Below, one piece after another: positions 39,693 through 48,459 of a stretch of DNA of 64,000 nucleotides (position 1 is its first letter; every line of letters starts with the position of its first letter). A program made the position numbers and the translations under genes. The stretch covers positions 558,001 to 622,000 of the forward strand of contig NZ_SMRT01000002.1 of NCBI RefSeq assembly GCF_004354045.1, read 5' to 3'. The notes beneath the pieces were generated by a model. It was not told where the DNA came from. It worked only from the letters and a program-made list of their open reading frames with translations, and did no database searches. The stretch is from Paenibacillus piri (GTDB lineage: Bacteria; Bacillota; Bacilli; Paenibacillales; NBRC-103111).

Positions 39693-42134
39693 TTGAAAAC
39701 TCTTGTTATAGCTGAAAAGCCCGACATGGGGCGCAATATAGCGGCGGCGATCGATCCGAGGGCCAAAAATTTCCGGACCTATATCGAAGGCGAGCAGTAT
39801 ATTATCACATGGGCGATCGGACATTTGATCGGTTTGGCCGAGCCGGACGCTTACGACGACAAATACAAAAAATGGAATTTTCAAGATTTGCCGATTATTC
39901 CCGACCGCTTCAAGCTGGTGCCGAATGCGAAAACGAAGGATCAGCTGAAAGTCATCGCCGACCTGGCGAAGCGTGCGGAACGTCTGGTGAACGCCTGCGA
40001 TGCGGGGCGCGAGGGTCAGCATATTTTTTCATTGATTCAGCGGCATCTGAAGCTGGCCCAGCCGGTCAAGCGGCTGTGGATTTCCGATTTGACGCCGGAG
40101 ACGATACGCAAAGGCTTTGCCGAGCTGCGGGAAGGCACCGAGTACGACAATTTGACCAAGGCGGCCCGCGCCCGAAGCGAGGCGGATTGGCTGATCGGGA
40201 TGAACGGCTCGCGCGCTTTTACGACCAGACACCAGGTACTGCTGTCGGTTGGTCGCGTACAGACGCCGGTGCTGGCGATTTTGTACGACCGGCAAAAAGA
40301 GATCGAGGCGTTTACCTCCAGTACATTTTACGATGTCGAAGCCTTCTTTACACAAGACGATACCGAGTATAAAGGCATGTGGCAGGGGGAACGGCTGACC
40401 GATCCCGAGAAAGCGAAGGCGTTGGTCGACAAATGCCGGAAAAAGCCGGGAACCATTGCCAGCTACGAGATTAAGGATACGAAGGAATATCCGTTCAAGC
40501 TGTACGATTTGACGCTTCTGCAGCGCGAGGCGAATGCGAGATACGGGTTTTCGGCGAAAAAAACGCTCGATGTGGCACAGGCGCTGTACGAAAAGCATAA
40601 GGTCATCAGCTACCCGCGGACCAACTCGAACTACGTCAACGAGCAAAATATTCCCGAAATGCACCGGGCGCTCGATCAGCTGCGCGGTACGGCTTATGAC
40701 GAGCTGGCGGCGGGCGCGGAGAAGCGGTTCGTTCATAAGAACAACAAGGCCGTCTGCAATCCGGCCAAGGTGGAGGACCACCACGCCATTCTGCCTACGC
40801 ATAAAAAGGCGAGCGGACTTTCTGCCGACGAGCAGCATATTTACGATCTGGTCGTCAGGCGGTTTTTGTCGCATTTTTATCCTGCCGCCGAATATAAGGT
40901 GCATACGGTTGTGACCACGGTTGAGAACGAAACATTCAAAAGCACGATCAAGCAGCTGCTTTCCGTCGGTTGGAAGGCGATCTATGCCGATCAGAAAAAA
41001 GAGAAGCCCAAAGCAAAGAGCAGGGCGGACAAGCAGGAGGACGAGGAGCAGACGGCGGAGGAGGAAATCAGCACTCCGTTTCAGCTGCAGCCGGAATCCG
41101 GTGTGCTGTGCACCAAGGCTGCGGCCAAGGAGAAGGAGACGCAGCCGCCGAAGGCTTACACCGAAGGTACGCTGCTGAAGGCGATGGAAGGCGCGGGCAA
41201 GCAGATCGAGGACGAGGAGCTGCGCGACGCGATGAAGGACTCCGGCTTGGGCACGCCGGCGACGCGCGCTTCCGTCATCGAGCGGCTCAAGCATGTCGGT
41301 TACATCGTGATGCAGGGAAAACGCATCGCGATTACGCAGAAGGGCCGCACGGCGGTCGAGCTGATTCGCCAAGCCGGGGTCGATCTGCTGACTTCGCCGG
41401 AGATGACCGGACATTGGGAGCGGCGGCTGAATGAAATCGCGCGCGGGCTCGCCTCGGACGACACGTTCATGGCGAACGTGAAGAAGTTCACGAACCTGAT
41501 CGTCGAGAAGGTTCGGGTGCAGTCGAAGGCGGCGAAGCAAGCCTTCGAGAGCGAGGCGCAGCCGGCGGGCGCAGCCAAGCGGACGCGCAAGCGCACCGCC
41601 GGCGGAGCCGCTGCGGCCGAGGGCGCAGCTTCGGCAACGGCGCCGGCGAAGCGCACACGCGCCAAGCGCGACAGCGCGGCTGAGAGCGCAGCCGCGGCAG
41701 CTGTGCCGGCGAAGCGCACGCGCGCCAAGCGCGACAGCGCGGCCGAGGCGCTTGCCGCAGGCGTTGCGCCTGCGGGGGCGGAGCCGACGCTGCGCAGCGC
41801 GGCTTCCGCAGGCGGGCCCGCGCCGGGCGGCGCCCTGCGGGCGGCTGCGGCTCCGCCGCTTGGCGCGGGCATCGCGGCCTGCCCGCGGGCCGGCTGCGCC
41901 GGGCGCATCATAGCCGGCAAGCGCGGCTATGGCTGCACGGCCTACAAAGCCGGCTGCGGCTTTGTTATCTGGAAGGACAGCTGCGGCGCAGCGCTGTCCG
42001 AGCAGGACGCCCGCCGGCTGATCGAGCAGGGGAAGAGCGGCGTCCTGTCGTTGACGGACGCCGGAGGAAACGTCACCCGCGGCCGGCTCGTCCTGACGAA
42101 CAGAAACACCGGCGAGCTGCAGCCGGAACGGTAG
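39693..42134 (+). CDS. topB: DNA topoisomerase III with basic Ala/Lys-rich tail
   Basis: Type IA topoisomerase of 813 aa. The Toprim domain begins IAEKPDMGRNIAAAI and has ACDAGREGQ; the catalytic Tyr307 is in ISYPRTNSNY; the DEELRDAMKDSGLGTPATRAS segment is typical of TopB. After ~620 comes a long Ala-rich linker with two near-identical PAKRTRAKRDSAAE blocks, then a Cys-rich terminal region (about 729-760: CPRAGCAGRI, GYGCTAYKAGCGF) like a topoisomerase zinc ribbon. Start is TTG 39693 with GGGGAG nine bases upstream. It resolves hemicatenanes and replication intermediates. Confidence 0.94.
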   Translation: MKTLVIAEKPDMGRNIAAAIDPRAKNFRTYIEGEQYIITWAIGHLIGLAEPDAYDDKYKKWNFQDLPIIPDRFKLVPNAKTKDQLKVIADLAKRAERLVNACDAGREGQHIFSLIQRHLKLAQPVKRLWISDLTPETIRKGFAELREGTEYDNLTKAARARSEADWLIGMNGSRAFTTRHQVLLSVGRVQTPVLAILYDRQKEIEAFTSSTFYDVEAFFTQDDTEYKGMWQGERLTDPEKAKALVDKCRKKPGTIASYEIKDTKEYPFKLYDLTLLQREANARYGFSAKKTLDVAQALYEKHKVISYPRTNSNYVNEQNIPEMHRALDQLRGTAYDELAAGAEKRFVHKNNKAVCNPAKVEDHHAILPTHKKASGLSADEQHIYDLVVRRFLSHFYPAAEYKVHTVVTTVENETFKSTIKQLLSVGWKAIYADQKKEKPKAKSRADKQEDEEQTAEEEISTPFQLQPESGVLCTKAAAKEKETQPPKAYTEGTLLKAMEGAGKQIEDEELRDAMKDSGLGTPATRASVIERLKHVGYIVMQGKRIAITQKGRTAVELIRQAGVDLLTSPEMTGHWERRLNEIARGLASDDTFMANVKKFTNLIVEKVRVQSKAAKQAFESEAQPAGAAKRTRKRTAGGAAAAEGAASATAPAKRTRAKRDSAAESAAAAAVPAKRTRAKRDSAAEALAAGVAPAGAEPTLRSAASAGGPAPGGALRAAAAPPLGAGIAACPRAGCAGRIIAGKRGYGCTAYKAGCGFVIWKDSCGAALSEQDARRLIEQGKSGVLSLTDAGGNVTRGRLVLTNRNTGELQPER

Positions 42135-42175
42135 CCGTTCATGGAGATGAATAAAGAAAGAAAGGTGCTGATCCT

Positions 42176-42589
42176 ATGCAGGAAATTCCTGTGCCGTACG
42201 TCCGCGCGAATCAAACCGGAATCGTCCTTTTTGTGCTTCTTGCCATCATTTTGCAACAGCCGGTGCTGATTGCGGCATTGTGGGCGATTCAACTCATCGG
42301 CTTATGGCGCGGCGTTCGGGCCAACCTGTTCGTACAGGCCGCCATGCCATGGCTCGCCTCCAGAACCGCAGGCGCACCGACGGAAGCCGTCGAGCTCCAG
42401 CGGTTCAACAATTCGCTTGCCGTTATTTTATTAACGGTCGCCGTGCTCTGCTTCTGGGTGTTTCGTTCGCCGCTTGCCGGTTATATCGCCGCAGGCATGG
42501 TCGCGGCCGCCGCGCTGGCCGCGATTTGCGGGTTTTGCGTCGGCTGCTTTCTGTACTACCAGTTCAAGAGCCGTACGCGCAAACGTTAG
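42176..42589 (+). CDS. DUF4395 family membrane protein
   Basis: Membrane protein of 137 aa with about four hydrophobic segments: TGIVLFVLLAIILQQPVLI, ALWAIQLIGLWRGV, AVILLTVAVLCFWVF and AAALAAICGFCVGCF. The conserved VPYVRANQTG start and the FCVGCFLYY CxxC ending match DUF4395, a family often near thiol/disulfide or sulfur-transfer genes. GAAAGAAAGGTG precedes ATG 42176. Function unknown; possible redox role of the CxxC pair. Confidence 0.85.
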   Translation: MQEIPVPYVRANQTGIVLFVLLAIILQQPVLIAALWAIQLIGLWRGVRANLFVQAAMPWLASRTAGAPTEAVELQRFNNSLAVILLTVAVLCFWVFRSPLAGYIAAGMVAAAALAAICGFCVGCFLYYQFKSRTRKR

Positions 42590-42591
42590 CA

Positions 42592-42648
42592 GGACCGGTC
42601 AAGCGATATTCGTAGGCGGCGCAATCGGATATCGAATTCCGGTCAATC
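42592..42648 (+). repeat. Long inverted repeat after the DUF4395 gene
   Basis: GACCGG (about 42593) pairs with CCGGTC (about 42642), and CGATAT pairs with ATATCG inside. No T run follows. It may be a weak terminator or a structural arm next to repeat copy 2. Confidence 0.4.
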
Positions 42649-42668
42649 TCCTTCATCATATGTTTATC

Positions 42669-42787
42669 GTTTATCCGATTACGACTTTATCGGGTTAAGA
42701 CCCCCATTCTAAGGTGGGCCTTGAATCAGGTGGGGTAGAGTCCCCATCTGATTCCCCGATGTTCTGCAAAGCTGAACGAGTTCACTT
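42669..42787 (+). repeat. 119-bp structured repeat, copy 2
   Basis: Seven substitutions against copy 1 (39282-39400). Here the long hairpin is fully paired (GAATCAG with CTGATTC, GTGGGG with CCCCAT), and the first hairpin re-registers to CCCATT/GGTGGG, keeping a stem. The right end GAGTTCACTT supplies, on the minus strand, the final AAG codon and TGA stop of the gene at 42782-44131. Confidence 0.9.
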
Positions 42788-44131
42788 CCCGTCATCCGCC
42801 TCAATATCGATGATGCATGGCCGGGCCGTTTCATTGGCCCGGTCTCCGGGAAACAGCAGCAGCCCGGGCGTATCCTTCACATTGTTGATGAAAAGCTGAA
42901 ACGGGCTTTTCGGAAAGCGGCGGCAGTACAGCAGGACGTTGCCTCCGCCCGTTTCGATGACCTCGACGGGCCGCTCGGTGTCTATCTTGCCGTCCTGCAC
43001 GATTTGAAACATACCGGCTGACGGTTCGCCCTGCGGCACGTCGACTCTTTTCTGGAACCGGACGAGCAGCCGGTCCGCCCCGATCCGCTCGGAGTCTACA
43101 GGCCGCGGCGGTTCATCGTACATATATTTGCCGAGATGGTATTCGTAAGCGGTCCAGGTCGCATAGCCGAGCTTGCCGGCTGTGCTGGCGAAATCGTCGA
43201 GCCATTTGCGGCTGCGCCGCATGCGCTTGAGCGACCCGATATCGGCCTGCACGCCAAGCGGGATATGCGGGTGAAGCTCGCGGATTTTGGCAACGAACGG
43301 TTCATAATATTTGCAATAATCCGCTTTTAGCATAGGTCTCATCCAATCCGGCCAATGGGTCTGAATGAAATGGACGTCGGGCCGTACGGTCGAAATCATC
43401 GCGGCGGCATCCAGTCCTTGAAATTCACGCAGCTTTTCCACCGAATCGGGCCCGGCGTGAACGCCAAGCGACCAGGTGGCGATGCGGATGTCGGGGTTCG
43501 CCTGCCTGACGCCTCCTTCGCCGTTAATCAGCTCGAACAGAAACCGGTTGACCGCCCCAACTCTGAATTCGATCCATTGGCGATAAAGAATCGGATTGTT
43601 TTTATAATAATTGGGACTGGAGCGGTGCTTGAAATCGGGAATATCGGAGCCGTACCGCTGCTTGAAGGCAGCTCTGGCATAGGGACCTACATCCCCGTAC
43701 ACGCCGTTTGAAAGTCCGTTCCATTCCGGGAAATAAGGCTCAGCCACCTCCAGGCCGTCAAACGGATACGTCCGAACGAGCTTCGCTAGCGCCTGCTTTT
43801 TCCAGGCCACATACCGGTAGCTGAACGGAGAGAGTCGGAAGTAACCGTCATGAACCGGCTTTAACAGCGTCATTTGCCATTCCGGCCAGTCCTTAGGCAA
43901 ATGTCCGGTCGTATAAGTCCCATTGCCGAGCACCATTGCCCAGACGGCCAAGCCCCGTTGGCGGAAATGGCCGATCAGCTCGCCGTCCACCTTCGTTTCG
44001 TCGGTTACGAAGTAATGGATAACGCGGTAGCCGGCCAGCTCCAGCTCATCGGCAATGCTGGAGGCGGACCGGCCCCGGTAATAAGCGAAGGTAGGGTCGA
44101 TCTGAATCGACGATCCCAGAAGACGTTCCAT
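42782..44131 (-). CDS. Uncharacterised glycoside-hydrolase-like TIM barrel protein
   Basis: Cytoplasmic protein of 449 aa, no signal peptide. The order of segments suggests a TIM barrel related to putative glycosidases: IQIDPTFAYYRGRSASSIADEL, HYFVTD, GLAVWAMVLGNG, YPFDGLEVAEPYFPEWNGL, RIATWSLGVH and VHFIQTHWPDW, followed by a beta-sandwich-like tail from ~350. Glu in DGLEVAEPYF is a candidate acid. I cannot assign a CAZy family. GGAGGG before three successive ATGs favours ATG 44131. Its last codon and stop lie in repeat copy 2. Confidence 0.8.
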   Translation of the reverse strand: MERLLGSSIQIDPTFAYYRGRSASSIADELELAGYRVIHYFVTDETKVDGELIGHFRQRGLAVWAMVLGNGTYTTGHLPKDWPEWQMTLLKPVHDGYFRLSPFSYRYVAWKKQALAKLVRTYPFDGLEVAEPYFPEWNGLSNGVYGDVGPYARAAFKQRYGSDIPDFKHRSSPNYYKNNPILYRQWIEFRVGAVNRFLFELINGEGGVRQANPDIRIATWSLGVHAGPDSVEKLREFQGLDAAAMISTVRPDVHFIQTHWPDWMRPMLKADYCKYYEPFVAKIRELHPHIPLGVQADIGSLKRMRRSRKWLDDFASTAGKLGYATWTAYEYHLGKYMYDEPPRPVDSERIGADRLLVRFQKRVDVPQGEPSAGMFQIVQDGKIDTERPVEVIETGGGNVLLYCRRFPKSPFQLFINNVKDTPGLLLFPGDRANETARPCIIDIEADDGK

Positions 44132-44369
44132 CATCATCCCTCCAGTTCTTGTTCTCGCCGGTCTCACCGGTCATGCAAATGCCAACCGTTTGATTATTGA
44201 GAAAACTCACCGGCAAGACCATTCCCTTTTTCCATTTCATCAGGTTTATCTCGGATTTTCTTTGGTTCAACTTATTCTTTGGTTCAACTTATATAGTATG
44301 CTTTTATGTAGGCTTGCGGCAAAAAAGAAGACGGTTATTTTTTGCAAGCTCGCATTTCAGGATTGTAAT

Positions 44370-44382
44370 AGTAATTATTACT
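44370..44382 (+). promoter_or_regulatory. Zur-box-like operator
   Basis: AGTAATTATTACT is a 13-bp perfect palindrome with core GTAATTATTAC, matching the inner part of the Bacillus Zur box (TCGTAATnATTACGA). It ends seven bases before the -35 at 44389 and regulates, by position, the COG0523 gene, which is followed by a Fur/Zur-family gene. Confidence 0.65.
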
Positions 44383-44388
44383 CTTAAT

Positions 44389-44417
44389 TTGACATTTTTC
44401 GGCGTCAGGGCTACAAT
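44389..44417 (+). promoter_or_regulatory. Sigma-A promoter of the COG0523-Zur unit
   Basis: TTGACA (44389-44394), 17-bp spacer, TACAAT (44412-44417). This is a near-consensus housekeeping promoter 76 bp before ATG 44493, adjacent to the Zur-like operator. Confidence 0.8.
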
Positions 44418-44492
44418 TTTACTAAACGGCCCGATGCAGCCGCAGCTTGCGGAGCAAGCTTTACGACAGTCACCCTTTAAGGAGAGAAACCG

Positions 44493-45626
44493 ATGAAGCA
44501 AGCGGTACCTGTTCATATATTATCCGGTTTTTTGGGCAGCGGCAAAACAACCCTGTTAACCCAAGCGCTCGATTATTACAAAGAAAGCGGCAGAAAGCCT
44601 GCCGTTTTGATGAATGAGCTTGGCGACGTTAATCTGGACGGTATGCTCGTCGAAGATGACGTGCCGATGACGGAAATGCTGAGCGGCTGTATTTGCTGTA
44701 CGATACGCGGCGATTTGGGCTTGGAGCTGAGAGAATTGGTTCTGGAGCATAAGCCCGACGTTATTTTCGTTGAATGTACGGGCGCGGCCAATCCGATGGA
44801 AATGCTGGACGGCGTTACCGATGCGTCGCTGCTCACCGAGCTGGAGCTGAAGTCGGTTATTACCGTCGTTGACGCGGCACAGCTGCTGGAGCGGCACAAT
44901 AAAGGAGTTGGCAAGACATACAGGCTGATGCAGGAGCAGATCCGCTGCGCGACGCTGCTTATTTTGAACAAATCTGACCTGGTGTCCGCTGTCGAGCTGG
45001 CGGAGCTTCAACGAGTGATCCGGGAATGGAATCCGGTCGCACCCGTAACCGCAACGGTCCGCTGCCAGATGGATATAACGGAGTTCGATCGGCTGGACGA
45101 CGCGGCGGGCGGTGACGGCAGGCTGCCCATCCGTCATATCGCAGAGGGTTCCGAGTCCGATAATCAAGAACGCAGCCGTCAGGCAAGCGAGCATGACGAT
45201 TGCGGCCATCACGCCTGCAGCGGTCATCATCATGAACATCACGACCATCACGTCCACGACGATCATTGCAGTCATGACGTGCATGAAGCTCGCTCCGACA
45301 ATGACAATGCGGTTCTGCATCATTCTCACGATCATGTGATGGTGTATACCCATTACTTTCATGGACCGGTCGACAGCGAGCAGTTCGAGACGCTGATCGG
45401 CAAGCTTCCGGCCAACGTGTACCGGGCCAAGGGCATTTTGCGGTTTACGGATACGGCGAGCCCTTTCATGTTTCAATATGCTTACCGCGAAATGGATTTT
45501 GTAAAAATTGCGCCCAAAGACGAGCTTCCGATTGTAGCCGTATTTATCGGGGAACACTTTTCCAGACAGCGGCTTGCTGCGGAATTGGAAGCGCTGGAGC
45601 GGGCGGCGGCAGTGCAAAAAGATTGA
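44493..45626 (+). CDS. COG0523 (CobW/ZNG1-like) GTPase, zinc metallochaperone
   Basis: G3E-family GTPase of 377 aa. Walker A GSGKTT (15-20), the metal-binding CxCC (Cys66, 68, 69 in SGCICCT), ECTGAANP, and NKSD for guanine. Between ~229 and 283 is a His/Asp-rich loop (HHACSGHHHEHHDHH and on) that would bind zinc, before the CobW_C domain (YRAKGILRF). Members transfer zinc to client proteins during zinc starvation. Zur-like operator upstream and a Zur/Fur gene downstream support this. GGAGAG precedes ATG 44493. Confidence 0.92.
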   Translation: MKQAVPVHILSGFLGSGKTTLLTQALDYYKESGRKPAVLMNELGDVNLDGMLVEDDVPMTEMLSGCICCTIRGDLGLELRELVLEHKPDVIFVECTGAANPMEMLDGVTDASLLTELELKSVITVVDAAQLLERHNKGVGKTYRLMQEQIRCATLLILNKSDLVSAVELAELQRVIREWNPVAPVTATVRCQMDITEFDRLDDAAGGDGRLPIRHIAEGSESDNQERSRQASEHDDCGHHACSGHHHEHHDHHVHDDHCSHDVHEARSDNDNAVLHHSHDHVMVYTHYFHGPVDSEQFETLIGKLPANVYRAKGILRFTDTASPFMFQYAYREMDFVKIAPKDELPIVAVFIGEHFSRQRLAAELEALERAAAVQKD

Positions 45627-45687
45627 CTCCCGCCGGCTTATAAGGCATTATTAGACTAAGAACGAAGCGTAAATCGAGGGATAAACG

Positions 45688-46146
45688 ATGGGAAATCATG
45701 AGCACGATCTGCAAGAAACGGTTCAAGAAATGGTGAATGCGATGTCTGCCAAAGGCTGGCGAATAACGGATCAGCGCAAAAGCTTGGCCATGTTGTTCGC
45801 TGAGGCGGAAGGCTACCTGTCTCCGAAGGATGTCTATGAATCGATGCGCCAGAAATATCCGGGCGTCAGTTTTGATACGGTTTACCGGAATTTGCGCCTT
45901 TTAAGTGAGATGGGAGTGCTGGAGCAGTTTTATTTGAACGATGGGCTTAAATTCCGCGCCCGCTGCCAATCCCATCACCACCATCATATGATCTGTGTAC
46001 AGTGCGAGAAAACCGTAACCTTTGAATATTGTCCAATGAAATTCGTGCCGCAGCTGCCGGACGATTTTCAAATTATGAACCACCGGTTTGAAATATTCGG
46101 TTATTGCAGCGATTGCGCCAAGCTTCCGCACGAAGCGCACTCCTGA
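45688..46146 (+). CDS. Fur family regulator, probably Zur
   Basis: Metalloregulator of 152 aa. A winged-helix N-terminal part (GWRITDQRKSLAMLF and YPGVSFDTVYRNLRLLSEMG) is followed by a His-rich metal site (CQSHHHHHMICVQC) and the structural zinc CxxC pairs (CVQC, CSDC). Residues fit Zur or PerR; the adjacent COG0523 gene and the palindrome GTAATTATTAC support Zur. It represses zinc-uptake and alternative genes when zinc is bound. GAGGG precedes ATG 45688; gap to the GTPase is 61 nt. Confidence 0.88.
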   Translation: MGNHEHDLQETVQEMVNAMSAKGWRITDQRKSLAMLFAEAEGYLSPKDVYESMRQKYPGVSFDTVYRNLRLLSEMGVLEQFYLNDGLKFRARCQSHHHHHMICVQCEKTVTFEYCPMKFVPQLPDDFQIMNHRFEIFGYCSDCAKLPHEAHS

Positions 46147-46183
46147 TATCGGGTATCCGATACGCCATAAACCTGTCAATGCG

Positions 46184-46207
46184 AAGCCTCTGTCCGGAGG
46201 CTTTTTT
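46184..46207 (+). terminator. Terminator after the Zur-like gene
   Basis: AAGCCTC (46184-46190) pairs with GAGGCTT (from 46197), loop TGTCCG, followed by six Ts. A short, clear intrinsic terminator. Confidence 0.85.
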
Positions 46208-46255
46208 CGTCTTTTTTCCAGTTGCCGAATATTAGAAAATGATGTAAAAAAACGA

Positions 46256-46284
46256 TTGACACCAATACTAGGCGATGATAATAT
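46256..46284 (+). promoter_or_regulatory. Promoter of the sulfate transport operon
   Basis: TTGACA (46256-46261), 17-bp spacer, TAATAT (46279-46284), about 150 bp before the binding-protein gene. The leader between is AT-rich and contains TAATCGCATCGGAATTA (46304-46320), possibly a CymR-type site, which I cannot confirm. Confidence 0.65.
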
Positions 46285-46430
46285 ACTGTTTATAAAAACA
46301 AAGTAATCGCATCGGAATTAAAGTTAATATCAACCGGACCACCGGAGAATCAAACAGGCTTTAAAACCAAGTTAACATATGCGATTAGAAGTTATTATAC
46401 AGTTGCGTTATTTCGAGGGGAGAATTCGAT

Positions 46431-47528
46431 ATGTCAAACAGAAGCCTGTTGAATTGGAAAAAGTGGTCCGTCCTTAGTTTAGTCAGTTTATCATTGCTAG
46501 GTCTCAGCGCCTGCGGCGGCGGTTCGGGTACGCCCTCGGCGGGAGGTACGGCTCCCGGAGCGGCGCCTGATGCCAAACCGGCGGCAGCCAAGCCGGCCGT
46601 TGAACTTTTAAATGTATCTTATGATCCGACGCGCGAATTGTACCAGGAATACAACAAAGCGTTTGCAGCTTATTGGAAAGATAAAACAGGCCAAACCGTA
46701 ACCGTTAAAGCGTCTCACGGCGGTTCCGGCAAGCAAGGCCGCTCGATTATCGATGGCTTGGAAGCGGATGTGGCGACACTGGCCCTGGCCTATGATATCG
46801 ATGCGATCCAGCAGGCCGGACTGATCCAGCCGGATTGGCAAAAGAAGCTGAAGCAGAACAGCACGCCCTACACGTCGACGATCGTATTTCTCGTCAAGAA
46901 AGGAAATCCGAAAGGCATTAAAGATTGGGACGATCTGATTAAGCCGGGTGTCGAAGTGATCACGCCAAATCCGAAAACGTCCGGCGGCGCCCGTTGGAAT
47001 TACATCGCGGCCTGGGGCTATGCTTACCAAAAGTTCGGCAAGGACGAAGCCAAAGCGAAAGATTTCGTGCAAAAGCTGTTTAAAAACGTGCCTGTGCTGG
47101 ATTCCGGCGCGCGCGATTCGACAACGACGTTCGTCCAGCGCGGTATCGGCGATGTGCTGATCGCTTGGGAGAACGAAGCTTACCTGTCGATCAATGAGTT
47201 CGGCAAAGACAAATACGAAATTGTAACCCCGTCGCTAAGCGTGCTGGCGGAGCCTCCGGTAGCGGTCGTCGATAAAGTGGTAGACAAGAAAGGAACGCGC
47301 GAGGTGGCGCAGGCGTATTTGGAATACTTGTACACCGAGGAAGGCCAGACAATCGCCGCGAAAAACTATTACCGTCCGCGACTGGAATCGGTAGCGAAGA
47401 AGTACGAAGCGCAATTCGGCAAAATCAATCTGTTCACCATTGACGACGAACCGTTCGGCGGCTGGACGAAAACACAGAAAACCCATTTCAGCGACGGCGG
47501 CGTCTTCGATCAGATTTATAAACCGTAA
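46431..47528 (+). CDS. Sulfate-binding lipoprotein of ABC transporter
   Basis: Exported sulfate-binding protein of 365 aa with lipobox LSAC (Cys28), then a Gly/Pro-rich linker. The mature sequence is diagnostic of Sbp/Cys[39 protein letters not shown], and [27 protein letters not shown] precedes ATG 46431. Starts the operon with cysT, cysW and cysA. It captures sulfate (or thiosulfate) for the permease. Confidence 0.95.
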   Translation: MSNRSLLNWKKWSVLSLVSLSLLGLSACGGGSGTPSAGGTAPGAAPDAKPAAAKPAVELLNVSYDPTRELYQEYNKAFAAYWKDKTGQTVTVKASHGGSGKQGRSIIDGLEADVATLALAYDIDAIQQAGLIQPDWQKKLKQNSTPYTSTIVFLVKKGNPKGIKDWDDLIKPGVEVITPNPKTSGGARWNYIAAWGYAYQKFGKDEAKAKDFVQKLFKNVPVLDSGARDSTTTFVQRGIGDVLIAWENEAYLSINEFGKDKYEIVTPSLSVLAEPPVAVVDKVVDKKGTREVAQAYLEYLYTEEGQTIAAKNYYRPRLESVAKKYEAQFGKINLFTIDDEPFGGWTKTQKTHFSDGGVFDQIYKP

Positions 47529-47593
47529 GCAAACTATGACTCAAAGCATGCTTGCGAAATGTGTCGAGCCAAAGCGTCAGAGGAGAGAAATCC

Positions 47594-48430
47594 ATGGCTA
47601 AAGGTTGGAAAGAGCGCAGTATATTACCTGGTTTCGGGCTGACCATGGGCTTTACCGTCATGTACCTCAGCCTGATCGTACTGTTTCCTTTATCTGCAAT
47701 ATTTATTAAAACGTCCGGTCTTAGCTGGGAGCAGTTCTGGCACACCATCACGGATGCGCGCGTTGTCGCTTCTTATAAGATCAGCTTTGGCACGGCGATC
47801 GGCGCTGCCCTGGTCAATACGGTTTTCGGATTTGTCGTGGCCTGGGTGCTGGCGAGGTATTCGTTTCCGGGCAAACGGTTTGTCGATGCGCTTGTCGATC
47901 TTCCGTTTGCGCTGCCGACGGCGGTAGCCGGTATCGCGCTGACGACCATTTATTCCAAAAACGGCTGGGTGGGCAGCCTGCTCGAGCCGCTCGGCATCAA
48001 ATTGGCTTATACGCCGTTCGGGATTATGCTCGCCTTAACGTTTATCGGCATCCCGTTTGTCGTGCGGACGCTGCAGCCGGTTGTGCTGGAGCTGGAGAAA
48101 GAATTGGAGGAGGCGGCCGTCAGTCTCGGGGCCCGCAGGTGGCGGACGTTTACCCGGGTCATTTTCCCTCAGCTGCTGCCGCCTCTGCTGACGGGGTTTA
48201 CGCTTGCTTTTGCAAGAGCCGTCGGCGAATACGGTTCCGTCGTATTTATCTCGGGCAATATGCCGATGAAAACGGAAATTGCGCCGCTGCTCATTATGAC
48301 GAAGCTGGAGCAGTACGACTACGCCGGCGCGACCTCGATCGCGCTCGTCATGCTTGTGATTTCTTTCCTTATGCTGCTTGTCATTAACTATTTGCAGTGG
48401 CGGGCGAACCGCTTCAACACAACCGCATAA
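47594..48430 (+). CDS. cysT: Sulfate ABC transporter permease CysT
   Basis: Membrane subunit of 278 aa. It has about six hydrophobic segments and the CysT signature: [22 protein letters not shown], the loop [17 protein letters not shown], and [16 protein letters not shown]. Pairs with CysW to form the sulfate channel. AGGAGAG precedes ATG 47594 (an in-frame upstream start at 47552 lacks such a site). Gap to the binding protein is 65 nt. Confidence 0.95.
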   Translation: MAKGWKERSILPGFGLTMGFTVMYLSLIVLFPLSAIFIKTSGLSWEQFWHTITDARVVASYKISFGTAIGAALVNTVFGFVVAWVLARYSFPGKRFVDALVDLPFALPTAVAGIALTTIYSKNGWVGSLLEPLGIKLAYTPFGIMLALTFIGIPFVVRTLQPVVLELEKELEEAAVSLGARRWRTFTRVIFPQLLPPLLTGFTLAFARAVGEYGSVVFISGNMPMKTEIAPLLIMTKLEQYDYAGATSIALVMLVISFLMLLVINYLQWRANRFNTTA

Positions 48431-48459
48431 GCGAAGTTACCGATTCAGGAGGAGACCCA

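Noticed and set aside
40029-41540. Long minus-strand frame opposite topB
   Set aside because: Mirror of a conserved topoisomerase; His/Arg/Leu-rich composition typical of antisense shadows.
45112-45340. Second open frame inside the His-rich part of the COG0523 gene
   Set aside because: Product of codon repetition in the His-rich loop (CAT/CAC); shadow frame.
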